From the NCBI GenBank assembly GCA_045635765.1, contig JAZTWH010000011.1:4511-68510 (forward strand): DNA of 64,000 nucleotides, in the 5' to 3' direction. Of this stretch, positions 24,678-33,822 are shown piece after piece. Numbering within the stretch: the stretch's first letter is position 1; each line of letters starts with the position of its first letter. The notes beneath the pieces are model-generated. The model searched no databases, was not told the origin of the DNA, and worked only from the letters and a program-made list of their open reading frames with translations. Source of the stretch: RGIG995 sp045635765 (GTDB lineage: Bacteria; Bacillota; Clostridia; Oscillospirales; UBA644). A program made the position numbers and the translations under genes.

Positions 24678-25976
24678 TTATTTTTCCGAAAGAGTGATAA
24701 AATATCCCTCTTCTCCTTGGTTTGGCGTCTTATCTTGGTTCATTCCCAGGACTTCGCACCAAAGAACGCCCTCTTCGTCGGCCAGAACCCAAAGGGTATC
24801 CCGTTTTTGTTGGGGAATTTTTAATTCAATCATTCTTTTTTTAAGGGTTTTCGTTCCTCCGGGGGTCCGAAGGGAATCTCCGGGCTGTCGGGGACGAAGG
24901 GTCATGGCCCCCGTTGGACGAACCAAAGACCGGCGGTTGGAGGGGGTGCATTGCCCTTTGGTCACCCGCAAGATCCGGCCGTCGGGCAGAGGAGTCTCTT
25001 CTCCCGTGACGGAAATCTGCGGAAGAGGCTGCTTCGGTTGCGATAGCGTAATGATATTCTGCCCCAAATGGAGCCGGTATGTTCGGTCAAATTCAAGGGA
25101 GCCCGTTTCTTTTTTTAACAGTTCCAGAGCGTTTTCCGTTTGTTCAAAGGATAACTGTTTTCCCTGTCTTGCAAATAACTGTCTCAGGATTTCAGCCTGT
25201 TCCCCTTCCGGCAGGGCCCGTAATTCCCGGACGGGCAATTCCCGGGGATGGGATTCCAAAAACTGTTTGGCCCGCACTTCCAGCCCCGCCTGTTGCCGTT
25301 GTACCGTTTGGGCGGTCCGGCAGAGGGCCTGTCGGACGTTGGGATTGATCTTTTCCATCTCCGGCAAAAGAATATGCCGGATGCGGTTTCGGGTATAGAC
25401 GGTCTCTTCGTTGCTTGGGTCCCGTGCGTAGGGAATTCCGTTGGCGTTGCAATAGGAAAGAATCTGCTCCTTTTCCCGTTCGATCAGGGGGCGGATCAGG
25501 GTCAGGGGGCCTTCCTCCCGTTTGGGAAAAATTCCGCACAAGCCCTTGGGCCCTGCCCCGTGGAGCAAATGGAGCAACACCGTTTCGCATTGGTCGTCCC
25601 GGGTGTGGGCGGTGGCTAAGTGGCTCGCCCCCGTTTCTTGGGCAAGGATCCGAAAAAAGCCGTACCGAAGCCTCCGGGCGGCGGATTCCACCGTTTCCCC
25701 CTTTTGCAGTTCTTCCTTCACGTTGGTTCGGAACACCCGACAGGGGAGGTCGAGGCCGTTGCAGTATTCCTCGACCGTTTGGGCCTCTTGGTCCGATTCG
25801 GGGCGAAGTCCGTGATGAACGTGAGCCACGTACAAGGGGAACTCCGGAGCTTTGCGGGCATACCAATGAAGCATGGCCATGGAATCGGGACCGCCGGAAA
25901 CGGCAAGGACCAGCCCGGTGCAGTTTTCATGCAGTCGGAATTTTTTCACCGTATTTTCCACGCCGTTAAGGGGCAT
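24678..25976 (-). CDS. tilS: tRNA(Ile)-lysidine synthase
   Basis: Converts cytidine-34 of the CAU-anticodon isoleucine tRNA to lysidine, so that it reads AUA. 432 residues: the N-terminal PP-loop ATPase domain has VLAVSGGPDSMAML (about residues 23-36), HVHHGLR and AHTRDDQCET, followed by the TilS-specific middle region and a C-terminal domain ending in RPRQPGDSLRTPGGTKTLKK. The start overlaps the last 11 bases of dnaB, so translation is probably coupled. Confidence 0.92.
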   Translation of the reverse strand: MPLNGVENTVKKFRLHENCTGLVLAVSGGPDSMAMLHWYARKAPEFPLYVAHVHHGLRPESDQEAQTVEEYCNGLDLPCRVFRTNVKEELQKGETVESAARRLRYGFFRILAQETGASHLATAHTRDDQCETVLLHLLHGAGPKGLCGIFPKREEGPLTLIRPLIEREKEQILSYCNANGIPYARDPSNEETVYTRNRIRHILLPEMEKINPNVRQALCRTAQTVQRQQAGLEVRAKQFLESHPRELPVRELRALPEGEQAEILRQLFARQGKQLSFEQTENALELLKKETGSLEFDRTYRLHLGQNIITLSQPKQPLPQISVTGEETPLPDGRILRVTKGQCTPSNRRSLVRPTGAMTLRPRQPGDSLRTPGGTKTLKKRMIELKIPQQKRDTLWVLADEEGVLWCEVLGMNQDKTPNQGEEGYFITLSEK

Positions 25977-27342
25977 TTCCGTAGCCCTCCGGGACTGTGA
26001 CGTTTTTGGCGGGAGAGGTAAAGGAGGTAAACCGTCCGTCCCAGTTCAGGGTGATCTTACCCACGGAGCCGTGGCGGTTTTTGGATACGTGAACGGTACA
26101 GATATTCTTCTTGGCCGCGTCCTTTTCGTAATAGTCCCGGGCCAAAAATACGATGACGTCCGCATCCTGCTCAATGGAGCCCGATTCTCTCAGGTCGGAC
26201 AGCTGAGGTGTGGGGTCTTCCCGCTTTTCGATTCCGCGGGACAGCTGGGACAGCAAAATGACGGGGACGTTCAATTCCTTGGCCATCAGCTTCAGGGACC
26301 GGGTAATGGCGGAAATCTCCTGGACCCGGTTGTCTCGGGCGGAGCCGGTGGCAGAGGACATCAATTGCAGATAGTCGATGACTACCAATCCCAGGTTGGG
26401 GACCTTACGCAATTTGGATTTCATATCCAAGGCGGTAATGTTTCCCGTTTCATCAATAAAGAAATTGATGTCCCGCAGATTGGAACGCCATACCTTCAGC
26501 AATTCTTCCCAATCCCGGGCGTCCAGCTTGCCCAGACGGAGCTTTTCACTTTCGATCTTGCAGGCGGTGGAGAGAATCCGGCGGGCCAACTGCTCCTTGG
26601 ACATTTCCAAAGAGAAGAATACCACGGATTTACGGGGATTGTATTGCGAAGATAAGGCAATATTGTAAGCAATATTTAAGGCAAAGGAGGTTTTTCCCAC
26701 CCCGGGACGGGCGGCCAAAATAAACAGGTCGCTGTTGTTTAGGCCCCCCAAGAAATTGTCCAGATCGGAAATTCCCATCTTAATGGGGGAGAATTTTCCC
26801 GTGTCGTCCTTTTCCATCTCCGTCAGGCGGTTGATCTCTTCCTTGGCAACAATCCCCAGCCGGTGAAGCTGTACGGCCTGCTTCCCGTTGGAGATGTCGT
26901 AAAATTTTTGCTCCGCCAGCCCCAGAACGGTGGGCAGGTCCGTATTGGCGTAGGACAGGTCGGTAATGTCCCTGCAGGCCTCAATGACCCGGCGGAGATT
27001 TGCCGTGTCGGAGATGATCTTCGTGTAATAATCAATGCTCTTGACCGAAGATGCATTCTCCGCCAGCAGAAGCAAATACTGACTGTCTTCCTCGGAGGTG
27101 AATTCCCCCTGCTCCCGGAGCTTGGAGAGCAAAAGAACCCCTTCGATGGGATCCGAATGGTCGTACATCTCCAGCATCGTTTCAAAAATCAGCTGATGGC
27201 GTTTTGCATAGAATTGATCCACCTGCAGCGTTTCCGCCAGGGTCCCGATGCTTTCGGGGTCCAGCAGCACCGACCCTAAGACGATCTGCTCCGCTTCCAC
27301 GTTGTGGGGCAGTTGCCGGTCAAAATCGTATTTCTGTTCCAT
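25966..27342 (-). CDS. dnaB: Replicative DNA helicase (DnaB family; DnaC in Bacillus)
   Basis: Hexameric replication-fork helicase of 458 residues. The N-terminal helical domain begins LPHNVEAEQIVLGSVLLDPES. The RecA-like domain has Walker A AARPGVGKTSFALNIA (about 210), Walker B LVVIDYLQLM (about 317) and the QLSRGIEKR segment. It follows rplI, as in Bacillus (rplI-dnaC), and overlaps tilS. AGGAAG precedes the ATG. Confidence 0.94.
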   Translation of the reverse strand: MEQKYDFDRQLPHNVEAEQIVLGSVLLDPESIGTLAETLQVDQFYAKRHQLIFETMLEMYDHSDPIEGVLLLSKLREQGEFTSEEDSQYLLLLAENASSVKSIDYYTKIISDTANLRRVIEACRDITDLSYANTDLPTVLGLAEQKFYDISNGKQAVQLHRLGIVAKEEINRLTEMEKDDTGKFSPIKMGISDLDNFLGGLNNSDLFILAARPGVGKTSFALNIAYNIALSSQYNPRKSVVFFSLEMSKEQLARRILSTACKIESEKLRLGKLDARDWEELLKVWRSNLRDINFFIDETGNITALDMKSKLRKVPNLGLVVIDYLQLMSSATGSARDNRVQEISAITRSLKLMAKELNVPVILLSQLSRGIEKREDPTPQLSDLRESGSIEQDADVIVFLARDYYEKDAAKKNICTVHVSKNRHGSVGKITLNWDGRFTSFTSPAKNVTVPEGYGNAP

Positions 27343-27374
27343 GAATCATCATTCTTCCTTGTAGGAATTTTTCA

Positions 27375-27824
27375 TCAAGCGTCCTGCTCGACCAAAACGG
27401 TCAATTCCCCGACAATCTCGGGATAGAGTTTAATTTCTGCCGTGTATTTTCCAAAGCCCCGGACCGGAAGCTTCAAGGAGATCTTTTTCTTATCCACTTC
27501 CATTCCCGTCTGGGCTTTCAGCGCTTCCGCAATGTCCTTGGTGGTGACGGCCCCCTGAAGGCATCCGTTGGCCCCCACCTTGCCCTTGATGATCACCTTA
27601 ACGGTGGAAAGGCGGGCCTTCATGTCCTCTGCCGCCTTCTTTTCTTCCGCCTTGCGGTGAGCCGCGGCGGCCTGTTGGGAGTTGTAGACGTTCAGATTCT
27701 CCGCATTGGCTTCCACGGCCAGATTGCGGGGAAACAAATAATTGCGGGCGTACCCGTCGGAAGTGTTAACCAGTTCTCCCTTTTTGCCGAGGGATTTTAC
27801 GTCGGCTTTCAAAATTACTTTCAT
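27375..27824 (-). CDS. rplI: 50S ribosomal protein L9
   Basis: 149 residues starting MKVILKADVKSLGKKGELV, the conserved N-terminal rRNA-binding domain of bL9 with NTSDGYARNYLFPRNLA. A long helix (about 40-75) and a C-terminal domain ending in ELTVLVEQDA follow. The frame is open 17 codons further upstream, but ATG 27824 has an AAAGGA ribosome site and matches the family start. It lies between gdpP and dnaB. Confidence 0.96.
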   Translation of the reverse strand: MKVILKADVKSLGKKGELVNTSDGYARNYLFPRNLAVEANAENLNVYNSQQAAAAHRKAEEKKAAEDMKARLSTVKVIIKGKVGANGCLQGAVTTKDIAEALKAQTGMEVDKKKISLKLPVRGFGKYTAEIKLYPEIVGELTVLVEQDA

Positions 27825-27849
27825 GGAATCGAATCCTTTCGGTTTGATT

Positions 27850-28050
27850 TTAAATTTTGCTGGGCAGACTCCCAAAACGGAAATGCTCCCCGCTTCAACA
27901 GAGTTCTAATCGGGAATGTTCCCCGCTTCAACAGAGTTCTAATCGGAAATACTCCCCATTTCAACAGACTCCCCAAAATGCTCTTCGCTTCGACAGGCTT
28001 CCAAAAATGCTCTTCGCTTCGATAGGCTTCCAAAACGGAAACGCGGTTCT
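27850..28050. repeat. About 33-base tandem array between gdpP and rplI
   Basis: Five or six units of 30-33 bases, for example GTTGAAGCGGGGAGCATTTC followed by CGATTAGAACTCT on the minus strand. The units closest to gdpP have changed (GTCGAAGCGAAGAGCATTTT). Because the period is near a multiple of three, a frame stays open through it, but there is no start signal, so I do not call a gene. Confidence 0.75.
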
Positions 28051-28093
28051 TCTTTGGGGATGTTGTGGGGGCTTGGGTCGGAGGCGGAGGGGG

Positions 28094-30070
28094 TTATTTG
28101 AGGGGTTGGTTGGGGTGGGCTTCTGCCAAATATTCGTCAATATATCCCATCAATTGGGCCTTGGCGTCGGTGACGGAGGTCTTCTCTGCCAGGGCTCCTG
28201 CCATGGTCAGGTGGCCGCCGCCGTTTTTGAACCGTTCCAGAATCAGCTGGACGTTGACTTCGCCGTAGGACCGGCCGGAGATGTTGGTGTTGCCATTCTT
28301 GTCGGTGAACAAGGTAAAGGATGCCTTGGCGTTCTCAATAGACAGCATTTCATCCGCCGCCTGGGCCGCGGCAATCTTTAGATTTCCGTAGCCGTCTCCC
28401 GTCAGGTGGGCAATGGCAAAGTGTTTTCGGTATAACTCCGCCCCGGCCACGAATTTGACCTTGTTGCGGTAAGTCTCCATGTCGGTCTGGAAATATTGCT
28501 TGACCGCTACCGTGTCAGCCCCGGCCTTCCGCAGGGTTGCAGAGGCGTCGAAGGTGCAGGTATTGGTGCGGATGGTAAAATTCTTGGTATCCAGGCAAAT
28601 GCCGGCCATCAGTGCGTTGGCTTCGATGGCGGGGAAGGTATAAACGTCCATGTAATGGAACAGTTCCGTAACCATCTCGCAGGTGGAGGATGCGTAGGGC
28701 TCCTGATAGAGAAGTTTGGGCTCCTGGATGCAGTCCACACCCTTCCGGTGATGGTCGATGACGTAGACCGTATGTGCTTTTTTCAAAATCTCCGGGGCTA
28801 CGGTATGTTCTGCCCGATGGGTATCCACCACTACTACGGCGGTGCGTTTGCCCAAATAATCCAAAGCTTCCTTGCGGTTAATAAACCACTCGGCGTGGGT
28901 GGGGTCGGACTTCAGGTCGTGAAGCAATTTTCCCGTAAGGTCGGTGCTTTCTTCCACGATGATTTTCGCTTCGATTCCCCGTTGCGTGGCGATTCGTGCC
29001 ATGCCCACGGAGGCTCCCAAGCAGTCCATATCTCCGTAATTGTGTCCCATGATGATCATGGTGTCGATTTCCTTCAGGTGCTCGGACAGGGCGTTTGCCA
29101 TGACCCGGGTCCGTACGCGGGTTCGTCTGGCTCCGCCACTGCTCCGGCCTCCGTAGAAGGTGTATCCTCCCGAGTGCTTGACCGCCGCCTGGTCGCCGCC
29201 CCGGGACAGGGCCATATCCAAGGCTCCCCGGGCCGCTTCCTCCGCTTTTGCAAAGCTTTCCGCGTCGGCCCCGACTCCGATGGAGAGGGTGGGGGAAAGC
29301 TTCGAGGGGGTCTGCATGGTCCGGATCCGGTCCATGATATCAAAGCGGGATTTTTCAAATTCCGCCAGGGCCCGGTTCTCAAAAACAAACAAATACCGTT
29401 CCCGTTCTCCGTGACAGAGAATTCCGCCCGATTCCTGGGCCCATTCGTCGATGGTCTCGTCGATCAGTGCCATGGCGTTGGACCGTTCGGTCTCCTTCAG
29501 CCCGGTGAATACCTCGTCGTAGTTATCCACGATCAGGTGGGCTACCACCGGCCGGGAGAGGTTGTATTCCCGTTCCAGCAAATGGTGCCGGGTGGTGTCG
29601 AACAGGTAAAAGATGAACATTTCGTTGTGCTCGCCGAACTGGTAGCAGTCCATGTAGGCGGAGTAAAATTTCCCGTCAAACTTCAGCTCGGTGACCCGTT
29701 GCTCCAAAAGGTCTTTGTTCAGTTGTCGCACGTTGTGCAGAGTCAGGAGGGTGCTCTCTGCCGTGGCGTCGGTGAAGGCTTCGTTGTACCACAGAATGAT
29801 TCCCTTTTCATCGGAAATAACGATGGGGACGGGGAAATCCACAAGACGCTTTTGGGAGGTCATGTTCAGCATGTCCACGATAGCGTGGGCCAGATTCTTC
29901 TTCCGACGGCCGGCAATAAAAAGCCGGATTTCATTGACAATGATGCAAAGGGTAAACAGGATGCAAAGACAGAGCCAAACCTTACGCTCTGCCGTCCATA
30001 CGGCAAAAATGCCTGCCGGAATCAAAAACAAATAAGAAAGCCGGTCTAAAACGGGATACGATCGTTTCAT
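28094..30070 (-). CDS. gdpP: Cyclic-di-AMP phosphodiesterase GdpP (YybT)
   Basis: Degrades c-di-AMP to pApA. 658 residues: two transmembrane segments (about 9-52), a PAS-like domain (about 75-165), a degenerate GGDEF domain (about 170-305), then DHH (GHNYGDMDCLGA, near 345; VVVDTHR; VIDHHRKG) and DHHA1 with the C-terminal GGGH motif (FKNGGGHLTMAG). The metal-binding DHH residues are intact. Its ATG overlaps the upstream yybS-like stop by 4 bases. Order yybS-gdpP-rplI-dnaB matches Bacillus. Confidence 0.93.
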   Translation of the reverse strand: MKRSYPVLDRLSYLFLIPAGIFAVWTAERKVWLCLCILFTLCIIVNEIRLFIAGRRKKNLAHAIVDMLNMTSQKRLVDFPVPIVISDEKGIILWYNEAFTDATAESTLLTLHNVRQLNKDLLEQRVTELKFDGKFYSAYMDCYQFGEHNEMFIFYLFDTTRHHLLEREYNLSRPVVAHLIVDNYDEVFTGLKETERSNAMALIDETIDEWAQESGGILCHGERERYLFVFENRALAEFEKSRFDIMDRIRTMQTPSKLSPTLSIGVGADAESFAKAEEAARGALDMALSRGGDQAAVKHSGGYTFYGGRSSGGARRTRVRTRVMANALSEHLKEIDTMIIMGHNYGDMDCLGASVGMARIATQRGIEAKIIVEESTDLTGKLLHDLKSDPTHAEWFINRKEALDYLGKRTAVVVVDTHRAEHTVAPEILKKAHTVYVIDHHRKGVDCIQEPKLLYQEPYASSTCEMVTELFHYMDVYTFPAIEANALMAGICLDTKNFTIRTNTCTFDASATLRKAGADTVAVKQYFQTDMETYRNKVKFVAGAELYRKHFAIAHLTGDGYGNLKIAAAQAADEMLSIENAKASFTLFTDKNGNTNISGRSYGEVNVQLILERFKNGGGHLTMAGALAEKTSVTDAKAQLMGYIDEYLAEAHPNQPLK

Positions 30071-31188
30071 TGATACGTTCCTCCTCCGAAAGTTCCCCGC
30101 AGGTCACGGCCCGTGGAGAAGAGCCCTGCAATGAGCAACAGCGACCCACCGCAGGAGGATAAGCTGACCAGAACGGTAGCGATGATCAGAAATACGCGGG
30201 CGACCGTCGAACGGGCCCGGGTGTTGATAATAAAGAGGACCACGGAAAACCCGGCAAAGGTCAGGATGGCCGAAGCCACGCTAACCACGTTCATGGCCGC
30301 GATCTGCAGAACGGAGCCGGATTCCGAAAACATATTGACCAGGAGAAATACAAAATACAAAGGGGAAAGGATTCGGCCGGGACGGTATCCGTCCAGCCGG
30401 CCCATATGCTTGATCTCCACGGCGGGATCTCTTTTCAGTGCGGCCTTGGTTCCCCACCAGACGATCGTCATCAGGGTCAGGATGCCGATGGTGAAAATCG
30501 CCGGAGCAATGGACAAAAAGAGTTCAACCGCCTGGGATGCGGCTTCTTCTGCGGAAAGGGTTCCTATCAGGTTGGAAACGTCGGTTCCGTTGGGCAGGGC
30601 AATGTCTTGGGATTGGGTCAGGGTTTGGGCTTCGGTCAGCACCGCCGTCAGGGCATCCTTCAGCCGGTTTGCCACCGTCTCAAAGCAGTAGGAAAGGGAA
30701 AAGGAGTTGCCGGGAGAAGAGATGAAAACCTGAATGACCCCGGCAATGCCGGTAAAGAGGATGGAGGTGAGCAAGCCCGTCTGCAGAGAAAGCCCGAAGT
30801 CGGAACGGGTGAGGATACATCCTGCCAAGGGCAACCCCAATCCGCCCCAGGTGAACAGGGTCAGAAGGCCTATGACGGCAGACCGGGCAATCAGTCCGGC
30901 GATGAGGGCCGCAACCAGGGCCGCGACTGCCGAAGGAATGGGCACCCGGTACATATATCCTTCCAATTCCGCGGGCTCGTCTTGGGAAAATCGGGTCAAG
31001 GGATTCTTCCGACGGACGGGACGCACCTCGGTCCCACAGACCAATCCTGCGGCCAAAAAGACGTTGGCTCCCAAACAGCAGGCCAGCCAGGTGCCCAACA
31101 GCCCCAGAAACAGAGCCCCCGTCCCGCATAGAGCGATAGCACTTCCGATCAGGGGATATGCAATTTTAAAATTTTTCGTTTGACTCAT
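30067..31188 (-). CDS. YybS-family (DUF2232) membrane protein
   Basis: 373 residues with about eight hydrophobic segments. The family match is by general build and by position directly before gdpP, rplI and dnaB. DUF2232/YybS proteins are linked with c-di-AMP phosphodiesterase genes in Firmicutes, but their role is not established. It is the first gene of the seven-gene minus-strand operon that ends at ftsH. The leader between promoter and ATG has a GCCCGC/GCGGGC hairpin (31210-31226). Confidence 0.75.
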   Translation of the reverse strand: MSQTKNFKIAYPLIGSAIALCGTGALFLGLLGTWLACCLGANVFLAAGLVCGTEVRPVRRKNPLTRFSQDEPAELEGYMYRVPIPSAVAALVAALIAGLIARSAVIGLLTLFTWGGLGLPLAGCILTRSDFGLSLQTGLLTSILFTGIAGVIQVFISSPGNSFSLSYCFETVANRLKDALTAVLTEAQTLTQSQDIALPNGTDVSNLIGTLSAEEAASQAVELFLSIAPAIFTIGILTLMTIVWWGTKAALKRDPAVEIKHMGRLDGYRPGRILSPLYFVFLLVNMFSESGSVLQIAAMNVVSVASAILTFAGFSVVLFIINTRARSTVARVFLIIATVLVSLSSCGGSLLLIAGLFSTGRDLRGTFGGGTYQ

Positions 31189-31259
31189 GAGAAAAAAACT
31201 CCTGTCTATGCCCGCTTCACGCGGGCGTACGCGAGTGAATATGCTATAGAGTATTAAAC

Positions 31260-31288
31260 ATTATACTATACAATAAAGCCCTTGTCAA
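31260..31288 (-). promoter_or_regulatory. Promoter of the yybS-gdpP-rplI-dnaB-tilS-hpt-ftsH operon
   Basis: Minus-strand TTGACA (31288-31283), 17 bases, TATAAT (31265-31260): a perfect consensus. Confidence 0.8.
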
Positions 31289-31385
31289 TACCGTCGGGAC
31301 AAAAACCATAAAATGTTTGGAAAATGATAACCGTTTCCCCACGGTAGTTTCAAGAAAATGACACAAACAATTCACAGTTTATCCA

Positions 31386-31414
31386 TTGAATTCCTTCCAA
31401 TTTATGGCTATAAT
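31386..31414 (+). promoter_or_regulatory. Promoter of groESL
   Basis: TTGAAT (31386-31391), 17 bases, TATAAT (31409-31414), directly upstream of the CIRCE element. Confidence 0.75.
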
Positions 31415-31418
31415 AGTT

Positions 31419-31445
31419 TTAGCACTTCATGTGTGAGAGTGCTAA
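31419..31445 (+). promoter_or_regulatory. CIRCE operator for HrcA
   Basis: TTAGCACTT, 9 bases, GAGTGCTAA. This matches the CIRCE consensus (TTAGCACTC-N9-GAGTGCTAA) with one mismatch at the inner end of the left arm. It overlaps the groES transcription start, so heat-shock control by HrcA is expected. hrcA itself is not in the window. Confidence 0.93.
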
Positions 31446-31492
31446 TCGCATGACGAATACATGAAATTTTTTTAATGGAGGCGTTTTACAGT

Positions 31493-31777
31493 ATGACGTT
31501 AAAACCTTTACTTGACCGCGTCGTCGTGAAGTCCGTGGAAGCGGAAGAAACCACAAAAAGCGGAATTATCCTGGCCGGCTCCGCCAAGGAAAAACCCCAG
31601 GTGATGGAAGTCGTTGCCGTGGGTCCCGGCGGCGTCGTGGACGGCAAGGAAGTGGAAATGTACGTTAAGGTGGGGGATCGGGTGATCACTGCCAAATATA
31701 CCGGCACCGAAGTGAAAATCGACGAGACTGAATACACCATTGTCAAGCAGGAAGATATTCTTGCTATCGTGGAATAA
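31493..31777 (+). CDS. groES: Co-chaperonin GroES (10 kDa)
   Basis: 94 residues from MTLKPLLDRVVV. It has the GroES mobile-loop region TKSGIILAGSAKEKPQ, the VVAVGPGG motif and the C-terminal YTIVKQEDILAIVE. The ATG at 31493 follows GGAGG, and an ATG 18 bases earlier overlaps that site. It forms the lid of GroEL, is 12 bases upstream of groEL, and lies behind a CIRCE element. Confidence 0.97.
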   Translation: MTLKPLLDRVVVKSVEAEETTKSGIILAGSAKEKPQVMEVVAVGPGGVVDGKEVEMYVKVGDRVITAKYTGTEVKIDETEYTIVKQEDILAIVE

Positions 31778-31789
31778 GGAGAATTGATT

Positions 31790-33430
31790 ATGGCAAAACA
31801 GATTCTTTACGGAGAAGAAGCCCGCAAGGCTCTCGAACGGGGTGTGGACCAACTGGCCGACACCGTCAAAATTACCCTCGGTCCCAAGGGCCGCAACGTG
31901 GTTCTCGACCGGAAATACGGCTCTCCCCTGATCACCAACGACGGGGTGACCATCGCCAAGGAAGTGGAGCTGGACGATCCCTTTGAAAACATGGGTGCCC
32001 AGCTGGTGAAAGAGGTTTCCACCAAGACCAACGACGTAGCCGGAGACGGAACCACCACCGCCACCCTCCTGGCTCAGGCCCTCGTCCGGGAAGGAATGAA
32101 GAACGTCACCGCCGGTGCAAATCCCATCGTTTTGAAGAAGGGGATCCAGAAGGCCGTTTCTGCTGCCGTTGCGGAGATCAAGGCCAACTCCAAGACCGTT
32201 TCTTCCTCCTCCGACATTGCCCGGGTTGCCACCGTTTCTTCTGCCGATGAAGCCATCGGAACGTTGATTGCGGAAGCCATGGAAAAGGTCACCAACGACG
32301 GCGTGATCACCGTGGAAGAAAGCAAAACCGCCGAAACCTACAGCGAAGTGGTAGAAGGCATGATGTTCGACCGGGGTTATATCACTCCCTACATGGTCAC
32401 CGACACTGATAAGATGGAAGCAGTGATCGACGATGCCCTCGTCCTGATTACCGATAAGAAGATTTCCAACATCCAGGAACTCCTCCCCCTGCTGGAGCAG
32501 ATCGTCCAGTCCGGCAAAAAGCTGGTCATCATTGCCGAGGACGTGGAAGGGGAAGCTCTGTCTACGCTGATTGTCAATAAGTTGCGTGGAACCTTTACCT
32601 GCGTTGCCGTGAAGGCCCCCGGCTTCGGCGATCGCCGCAAGGAAATGCTCCAGGATATCGCCATTCTTACCGGCGGTACTGTTATCAGCGAAGAAATCGG
32701 TCTGGATCTGAAGACCGCCACCCTGGATCTTCTGGGCCGTGCCAATCAGGTGAAGGTGCAGAAGGAAAACACCGTGATCGTCGGCGGAAAGGGCGACAAG
32801 GACGCCATTGCTGCCCGGGTTGCCCAGATCCGCAAGGCCATCGACACCACCTCCTCCGACTTTGACCGGGAAAAGCTCCAGGAGCGTCTCGCCAAATTGG
32901 CCGGCGGCGTTGCCGTCATCAAGGTCGGTGCAGCCACCGAAGTGGAAATGAAGGAAAAGAAGCTCCGCATCGAAGACGCTCTGGCCGCCACCAAGGCCGC
33001 GGTGGAGGAAGGAATGGTCGCCGGCGGCGGTACTGCGTATATCAACGCAATTCCCGCCGTTTGTGCCCTGCTGGAATCCACGGAAGAGGTGGATGAAAAG
33101 ACCGGCATCAAGATCGTTCTTTCCGCCCTGGAGGCCCCCGTCCGCCAGATTGCAACCAACGCCGGAATCGACGGCTCCATCATCGTGGACCGAATCAAGA
33201 ATTCCGATAAGAAGAACTACGGCTACGACGCATACAAAGAAGTGTATTGCGATATGTTCGACGCCGGAATCGTTGACCCCACCAAGGTGACCCGTTCCGC
33301 CATCGAAGACCCCGCCTCTGCCGCCGCAATGATCCTCACCACCGAGTCCATCGTTGCTGACAAGAAGGACCCCGCTGCCGATGCCGCCGCCGCGGCCGCC
33401 GCTGCAGGTGCCGCCGGCGGAATGTATTGA
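31790..33430 (+). CDS. groEL: Chaperonin GroEL (60 kDa)
   Basis: 546 residues starting MAKQILYGEEARKALERGVD. It contains the conserved TLGPKGRNVVLDRKYG, NDGVTIAKEVELDDPFENMGA and AGDGTTTATLLAQ segments and the family signature AAVEEGMVAGGGTAY. The tail ends in Ala-rich residues and GGMY instead of the common GGM repeats. AAGGAG precedes the ATG. Co-transcribed with groES and followed by a strong terminator. Confidence 0.97.
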   Translation: MAKQILYGEEARKALERGVDQLADTVKITLGPKGRNVVLDRKYGSPLITNDGVTIAKEVELDDPFENMGAQLVKEVSTKTNDVAGDGTTTATLLAQALVREGMKNVTAGANPIVLKKGIQKAVSAAVAEIKANSKTVSSSSDIARVATVSSADEAIGTLIAEAMEKVTNDGVITVEESKTAETYSEVVEGMMFDRGYITPYMVTDTDKMEAVIDDALVLITDKKISNIQELLPLLEQIVQSGKKLVIIAEDVEGEALSTLIVNKLRGTFTCVAVKAPGFGDRRKEMLQDIAILTGGTVISEEIGLDLKTATLDLLGRANQVKVQKENTVIVGGKGDKDAIAARVAQIRKAIDTTSSDFDREKLQERLAKLAGGVAVIKVGAATEVEMKEKKLRIEDALAATKAAVEEGMVAGGGTAYINAIPAVCALLESTEEVDEKTGIKIVLSALEAPVRQIATNAGIDGSIIVDRIKNSDKKNYGYDAYKEVYCDMFDAGIVDPTKVTRSAIEDPASAAAMILTTESIVADKKDPAADAAAAAAAAGAAGGMY

Positions 33431-33450
33431 TCCAACAGATTCAATGCCGA

Positions 33451-33488
33451 AAACCGCTTCTCCGTCCCCGGAGAAGCGGTTTCTTTAT
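33451..33488 (+). terminator. Intrinsic terminator of groESL
   Basis: 13-bp stem AAACCGCTTCTCC/GGAGAAGCGGTTT (33451-33463 with 33470-33482) followed by CTTTAT. Confidence 0.8.
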
Positions 33489-33582
33489 GCCCCCTGCCGC
33501 CGCCTCACCCCCCCCACTCCTCTCCGTTCCGGTCTTTTTTGAGGGGGAATAAATTGTTAAATTGTTTCTTCTTTGACTACAC

Positions 33583-33611
33583 TTGACAACGGGTGGTATT
33601 TATGGTATAAT
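33583..33611 (+). promoter_or_regulatory. Consensus promoter of a long leader before the CNNM gene
   Basis: TTGACA (33583-33588), 17 bases, TATAAT (33606-33611). Transcription would start near 33618, over 200 bases before the coding sequence. Confidence 0.75.
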
Positions 33612-33617
33612 AAGACT

Positions 33618-33780
33618 CAACGACGGAGAAGCATCTCCGAACAACGAAAGAGACGGTGAAAGCGGAATGGACGATTGCGGCAGTAGGGCGGGGCAGCCCC
33701 CCAACCCTTCGGGTGCATACCATCTGCTTTTGTAAGTGAATACGGGCATATCCGAGGATTTGGATATGTCCGTTTGTCGT
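33618..33780 (+). ncRNA. Candidate structured leader or small RNA, class unknown
   Basis: Between a perfect promoter and the CNNM gene. It has a CGGAGA-agca-TCTCCG hairpin at the 5' end, G/C-rich short hairpins in the middle (GGGG-cag-CCCC; ACCC-ttc-GGGT), and then a 12-bp hairpin ACGGGCATATCC/GGATATGTCCGT (33743-33774) followed by TTGTCGTTTTT. That last element looks like an intrinsic terminator ahead of the gene, so this may be an attenuator, an ion-sensing riboswitch or a free small RNA. I could not match it to the Mn, Mg, Ni/Co or c-di-AMP riboswitch patterns. Confidence 0.5.
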
Positions 33781-33822
33781 TTTTAAATTGATTTTTACGA
33801 AGGAATTGAGGATATTTTTATT

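Noticed and set aside
27821..28033. 70-codon minus-strand frame through the gdpP-rplI repeat array
   Set aside because: Open only because the repeat period is close to a multiple of three; TTG start without ribosome site and it runs into the rplI leader.
28496..30049. 517-codon plus-strand frame opposite gdpP
   Set aside because: Shadow of a well-conserved gene with intact DHH motifs.
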